From Sphingomonadales bacterium (lineage in GTDB: Bacteria; Pseudomonadota; Alphaproteobacteria; Sphingomonadales; Sphingomonadaceae), in contig JADKHG010000002.1 of NCBI GenBank assembly GCA_016721875.1, positions 434,001 through 498,000 on the forward strand: 64,000 nt of DNA. Reading direction: 5' to 3'. The notes under the pieces are model-generated. The model was given only the letters and a program-made list of their open reading frames with translations, did not search any database and had not been told where the DNA came from. Shown here piece after piece: positions 61,667-64,000 of this stretch (position 1 is the stretch's first letter; every line of letters starts with the position of its first letter). Made by a program: the position numbers and the translations under genes.

Positions 61667-61959
61667 TTCAAAACTTCCTTTTCATGCGAAGGGAGGGCAG
61701 CCACTGGCTGGCTGCGCAAAGCTTCGATTTCGTTGGCAAGACTGTAGCCTTGATCCGTCACGATGCGTTCCAGCACAGCTACACGTTCTTCCAGCCGGCC
61801 CTTGTCAGCAGCATATTGCGCTGCTTTTTCGGCAATGTTCTCGGCATCGAGCTCCATCTGGCGCTCCTTCATTTTTATCCAAGGGCGAATTATTGTGTTG
61901 GCAACAATAGCAACCAATCCGCAACTGATCGCTAAAATGAGTATCATTAGGGGGCTCAT
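61663..61959 (-). CDS. Small one-helix coiled-coil protein, Psp array member 4
   Basis: 98 residues from ATG 61959 (a longer frame to 61995 is less likely). A membrane helix (about 3-22, PLMILILAISCGLVAIVANT) is followed by PWIKMKERQMELDAENIAEK and the coil RLEERVAVLERIVTDQG, then LANEIEALR. A 17-residue tail follows the shared motif, unlike most members. It overlaps the next gene by four bases. Confidence 0.82.
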   Translation of the reverse strand: MSPLMILILAISCGLVAIVANTIIRPWIKMKERQMELDAENIAEKAAQYAADKGRLEERVAVLERIVTDQGYSLANEIEALRSQPVAALPSHEKEVLK

Positions 61960-61978
61960 CAAATTTCTCGATTTTTGT

Positions 61979-62305
61979 TCAATTGGTTGGGCCACGCAGA
62001 GCTTCGATCTCCGATGTCAGCCGATGGCTGTCGTCGACCACGATCTTCTCGATATTGGCCAGCCGATCCTTAACCGAGCCGAGTTCAGCACGAAGCTGTG
62101 CATTTTCCTGGCTTATCAGGCGTACACGTTCGATCGCTTCCTGATCATTTTTGGGATAGACGGCTTGGCCCCAAGCGCCATCAAGCGGATATCCGTTTTT
62201 GATGCGTATCCATGTGGTCAACACCCAACCGCTGACAGCGGCAACAGCGACGATTGCAATGATGGGAGCGACTGTGGAAATGATGGCTACTTTATCCGGG
62301 TCCAT
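61979..62305 (-). CDS. Small one-helix coiled-coil protein, Psp array member 3
   Basis: 108 residues. A membrane helix (about 7-30, AIISTVAPIIAIVAVAAVSG) is followed by TTWIRIKNGYPLDGAWGQ, which resembles NNWIRAKHGYPLEDEWGG in member 2. The coil is SVKDRLANIEKIVVDDS, and the end LTSEIEALRGPTN. The juxtamembrane match suggests duplication from member 2 or a shared ancestor. Confidence 0.82.
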   Translation of the reverse strand: MDPDKVAIISTVAPIIAIVAVAAVSGWVLTTWIRIKNGYPLDGAWGQAVYPKNDQEAIERVRLISQENAQLRAELGSVKDRLANIEKIVVDDSHRLTSEIEALRGPTN

Positions 62306-62332
62306 TTTTATTCCTTCCTGATCAGCTGCGCT

Positions 62333-62623
62333 TTAACGCAGTCTTTCAATTTCATCGGCCAATCGGGTGCCGCCATCCGTTGCGATCCTTTCAAGAACCG
62401 CAATACGTTCTTCCAGCCTGCTAATTTTGCCTGTTAGTTGTTCATTGTCATTGCTCAGCAAGGCAATTTTACGTTCTGCTTCGGGATGGTTGCTGTCAGT
62501 TAGTGCGGTCTTTCCGCCCCATTCATCTTCCAGCGGGTAGCCGTGCTTCGCACGGATCCAATTGTTTATGAGCCAGCCACCCGTGCAGATACCGACAATC
62601 CAGATTACCATCTCAGGTCCCAT
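62333..62623 (-). CDS. Small one-helix coiled-coil protein, Psp array member 2
   Basis: 96 residues from ATG 62623. A membrane helix (about 3-18, PEMVIWIVGICTGGWL), then NNWIRAKHGYPLEDEWGG, a polar linker and the model coil RLEERIAVLERIATDGG ending exactly LADEIERLR at the stop. This protein shows the array motif most clearly. It sits 26 bases downstream of member 1. Confidence 0.84.
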   Translation of the reverse strand: MGPEMVIWIVGICTGGWLINNWIRAKHGYPLEDEWGGKTALTDSNHPEAERKIALLSNDNEQLTGKISRLEERIAVLERIATDGGTRLADEIERLR

Positions 62624-62649
62624 ATCCTGTTTCCTTCCTTCTGCGGCTC

Positions 62650-62922
62650 TCAGCGCAGTCTTTCGATCTCGCACCCAAGGTTCATGCTGCTGTCGGTAGC
62701 GATACGTTCCATCACTGAAAGCCTGTCTTCCAGCCGAAGCATCTGGCCGCGCATTGCTTCATTTTCGTTGACCAACAATTCGGTCTGGCGGGTGGGCGTC
62801 AGCCCTTCCTGCTTCAAAGCGGCTTTGACTTTGCGACGTCCATACCATTGGATCATCATGGTAACTGCCGCCCCCATCATGCCACCGAGCAGCAGAACTG
62901 ACATAAACTCCCCTTCGTGCAT
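62650..62922 (-). CDS. Small one-helix coiled-coil protein, Psp array member 1
   Basis: 90 residues. A membrane helix (about 7-25, MSVLLLGGMMGAAVTMMIQW), a basic patch GRRKVKAALK, and the coil RLEDRLSVMERIATDSS, ending LGCEIERLR at the stop. It sits directly after pspC and before member 2, with 23- and 26-base gaps. In size, topology and coil it resembles PspB more than any other family. Confidence 0.84.
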   Translation of the reverse strand: MHEGEFMSVLLLGGMMGAAVTMMIQWYGRRKVKAALKQEGLTPTRQTELLVNENEAMRGQMLRLEDRLSVMERIATDSSMNLGCEIERLR

Positions 62923-62945
62923 CTTTGGTCTCCCTGAAAGCGCGC

Positions 62946-63329
62946 TCAGCGCAGGCTTTCGATTTCGTCAGCGAGCTGTTTGTTGTTGCTCACATAGAAG
63001 GTTTCGATATCCGCCAGCCGACGGTCGATTTCGCGGAAACGCGAACGAATATCACGGGTGGTGCGTGCAGGAGATTGCCGCACGCCTTGCCAGAATTTCT
63101 GTTCCGATTGGTCCTCGGTGTAAAGATGGATCGGTTTTTTGTCGGCCATCCATGCGGTGATCCAATAGGCGATTAGCGTCCATGGGAAGCCGCCCATTAT
63201 GGTTAGCGCGACCGCGCCCAAACGAACCCAGAGGACGTTGACTCCGGTATAGTCTGCGATCCCGGCGCAAACGCCTTTCCATTTGGCATTTTGCTTGTCG
63301 AGATAGAATTTTGTGTGCGTGCCGGACAT
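62946..63329 (-). CDS. pspC: Phage-shock protein C
   Basis: 127 residues from ATG 63329. The PspC domain KFYLDKQNAKWKGVCAGIAD with YTGVNVLWVRLGAVALTIMG includes two membrane segments. A basic region leads to REIDRRLADIETFYVSNNKQ and the ending LADEIESLR, which matches the small array proteins. PspC is a membrane partner of PspB and PspA in the envelope-stress response. The gene starts one base past pspB. Confidence 0.9.
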   Translation of the reverse strand: MSGTHTKFYLDKQNAKWKGVCAGIADYTGVNVLWVRLGAVALTIMGGFPWTLIAYWITAWMADKKPIHLYTEDQSEQKFWQGVRQSPARTTRDIRSRFREIDRRLADIETFYVSNNKQLADEIESLR

Positions 63330-63330
63330 C

Positions 63331-63618
63331 TCAGTTCTTCCTCTCAAGACGGCGGATGTTTTCGCTTATATATTCATCAGCATCATGGTCGATGCGGCGG
63401 GGCTGCCAATCCGGATTGTCCGAAGCGACGAGGCGTTCGACCGTTTCCAGACGGTCTTCGAGACGGCGCGCCAGTTCGTTCATGTCGATCAGCATGCGTT
63501 CGTCATCGTTGGTAAGGGTTGGCGCGGTTTTCCAGCGGGTGACGTAGTGCATGACCAGCCAAGGCAGGCCTATGAACAGGATTCCGCAAACGAAAATCGG
63601 AACTAGGATATCTTCCAT
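63331..63618 (-). CDS. pspB: Phage-shock protein B
   Basis: 95 residues. One N-terminal membrane helix (about 5-25, LVPIFVCGILFIGLPWLVMH), then NELARRLEDRLETVERLVAS and DNPDWQPRR, the classical PspB coiled coil. A 20-residue tail ends ENIRRLERKN. It anchors PspC and PspA at the membrane. It lies 4 bases past pspA and 1 base before pspC. Confidence 0.92.
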   Translation of the reverse strand: MEDILVPIFVCGILFIGLPWLVMHYVTRWKTAPTLTNDDERMLIDMNELARRLEDRLETVERLVASDNPDWQPRRIDHDADEYISENIRRLERKN

Positions 63619-63622
63619 CAGC

Positions 63623-64000
63623 TCAGCCTCCCTTCTTCATGGCTTTTTTCATCGCCGCCAGTTCGGCATCGACTTCATCAATTGAATTTAGAGCGTCGAT
63701 TTCGTCACCCAAAGTGCGCGGGGTTTCGGCGCCGATTGCCAGTGCATCGGCATAGCCCTGCGCTTCATCAACGCGGCGTTCGAGATCGTCGAAGCGACTG
63801 AAAGCAGCGCGGACCTTGTCGCCATTATACATGGTACGCAGCTTGACCTGATTTTCAGCACTTTCAAGGCGGGTCATCAGTGCATTCTGGCGTGCGCGAG
63901 CATCAGTCAGCTTTTTCTGCAGCTTGTGAATATCCTGCTCAGATGCTTTCAAGGCATCGTCAAGGACAGCGACTTCGGAACGGAGTTGTTCGGCCATATC
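63623..64000 (-). CDS. pspA: Phage-shock protein A, C-terminal part (runs off right edge)
   Basis: The last 124 residues or so of PspA are visible, starting within the window edge and read leftward. They form a long coiled coil (ALKASEQDIHKLQKKLTDAR, LRTMYNGDKVRAAFSRFDDL) and end EAQGYADALAIGAETPRTLG, DEIDALNSIDEVDAELAAMK. PspA is the membrane-binding ESCRT-III-like effector of the response. DEIDAL echoes the EIExLR ending of the downstream small proteins. The N-terminus and any pspF lie beyond the window. Confidence 0.9.
   Translation of the reverse strand, partial: DMAEQLRSEVAVLDDALKASEQDIHKLQKKLTDARARQNALMTRLESAENQVKLRTMYNGDKVRAAFSRFDDLERRVDEAQGYADALAIGAETPRTLGDEIDALNSIDEVDAELAAMKKAMKKGG

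Noticed and set aside
60693..64000. Phage-shock genes as a sign of a prophage
   Set aside because: Psp proteins belong to a host envelope-stress system; no phage structural, integrase or lysis genes are nearby.

Overview
The window looks like a chromosomal segment of a sphingomonad alphaproteobacterium (Sphingopyxis/Sphingorhabdus-like; genus is an inference). Supporting signs are a ChpT phosphotransferase, a KorA with a fused gamma domain beside KorB, GatCAB, an SPFH/NfeD pair, long TonB-dependent receptors, and the inverted repeats common between sphingomonad genes. I see no prophage, plasmid backbone or CRISPR array.

Layout. 1-3.6 kb: small accessory genes (DUF3597, DUF937, a frameshifted HTH gene, an antitoxin remnant, a PadR/membrane-protein pair with a palindromic operator). 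3.7-12.5 kb: NfeD/SPFH, a CoA-ester lyase, an M28 peptidase, guaB, an RsmB-like methyltransferase, a TPR protein, rppH and an esterase. 12.6-18.7 kb: korA-lipoprotein-korB, a GxxExxY gene bounded by perfect inverted repeats, a membrane hydrolase and a photolyase. 19.3-29.3 kb: SDR, purF, hisI, a ParA/RHH/SPOR group, pyrB with a degenerate pyrC, and ruvX. 29.3-37.4 kb: a DUF3089 protein, gatC-gatA-exported protein-gatB, and an M48 protease operon. 37.5-48.9 kb: tRNA-Leu, tig, two TonB receptors (one broken), catalase and clpP-clpX. 48.9-51.9 kb: mtgA, rpoH, a RluD-like synthase and an M67 peptidase. 51.9-59 kb: chpT, cheA-cheY-cheB-cheR, an amidase and rnpB. 59-64 kb: DUF4345-like, Yip1 and DnaJ-like genes, then a long minus-strand operon running left from pspA through pspB, pspC and six small one-helix coiled-coil proteins to sufE.

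The most interesting signal is this enlarged phage-shock operon. PspC and five or six small neighbours end in the same short coiled-coil motif (roughly LEERIAVLERIATD followed by a closing EIExLR), and PspA and PspB carry related stretches. This suggests a family of interchangeable membrane partners for PspA. Other points are the GxxExxY unit framed by 17-bp inverted repeats, a sequence block shared by the parA and cheA promoters, a CheA with repeated CheW-like modules and a degenerate receiver, and a pseudo-dihydroorotase next to pyrB.

Caution about the sequence. At least ten otherwise normal genes carry one or more single-base frameshifts or in-frame TAG codons: guaB, korA, gatA, tig, rluD-like, rpoH, parA-like, a DUF457-type hydrolase, a TonB receptor and an HTH gene. 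Several of these are usually essential, so consensus errors in a draft or metagenomic assembly are the most likely cause. Such genes are given as full spans with the lesion stated. Protein family names are from recognition of motifs, not from searches.
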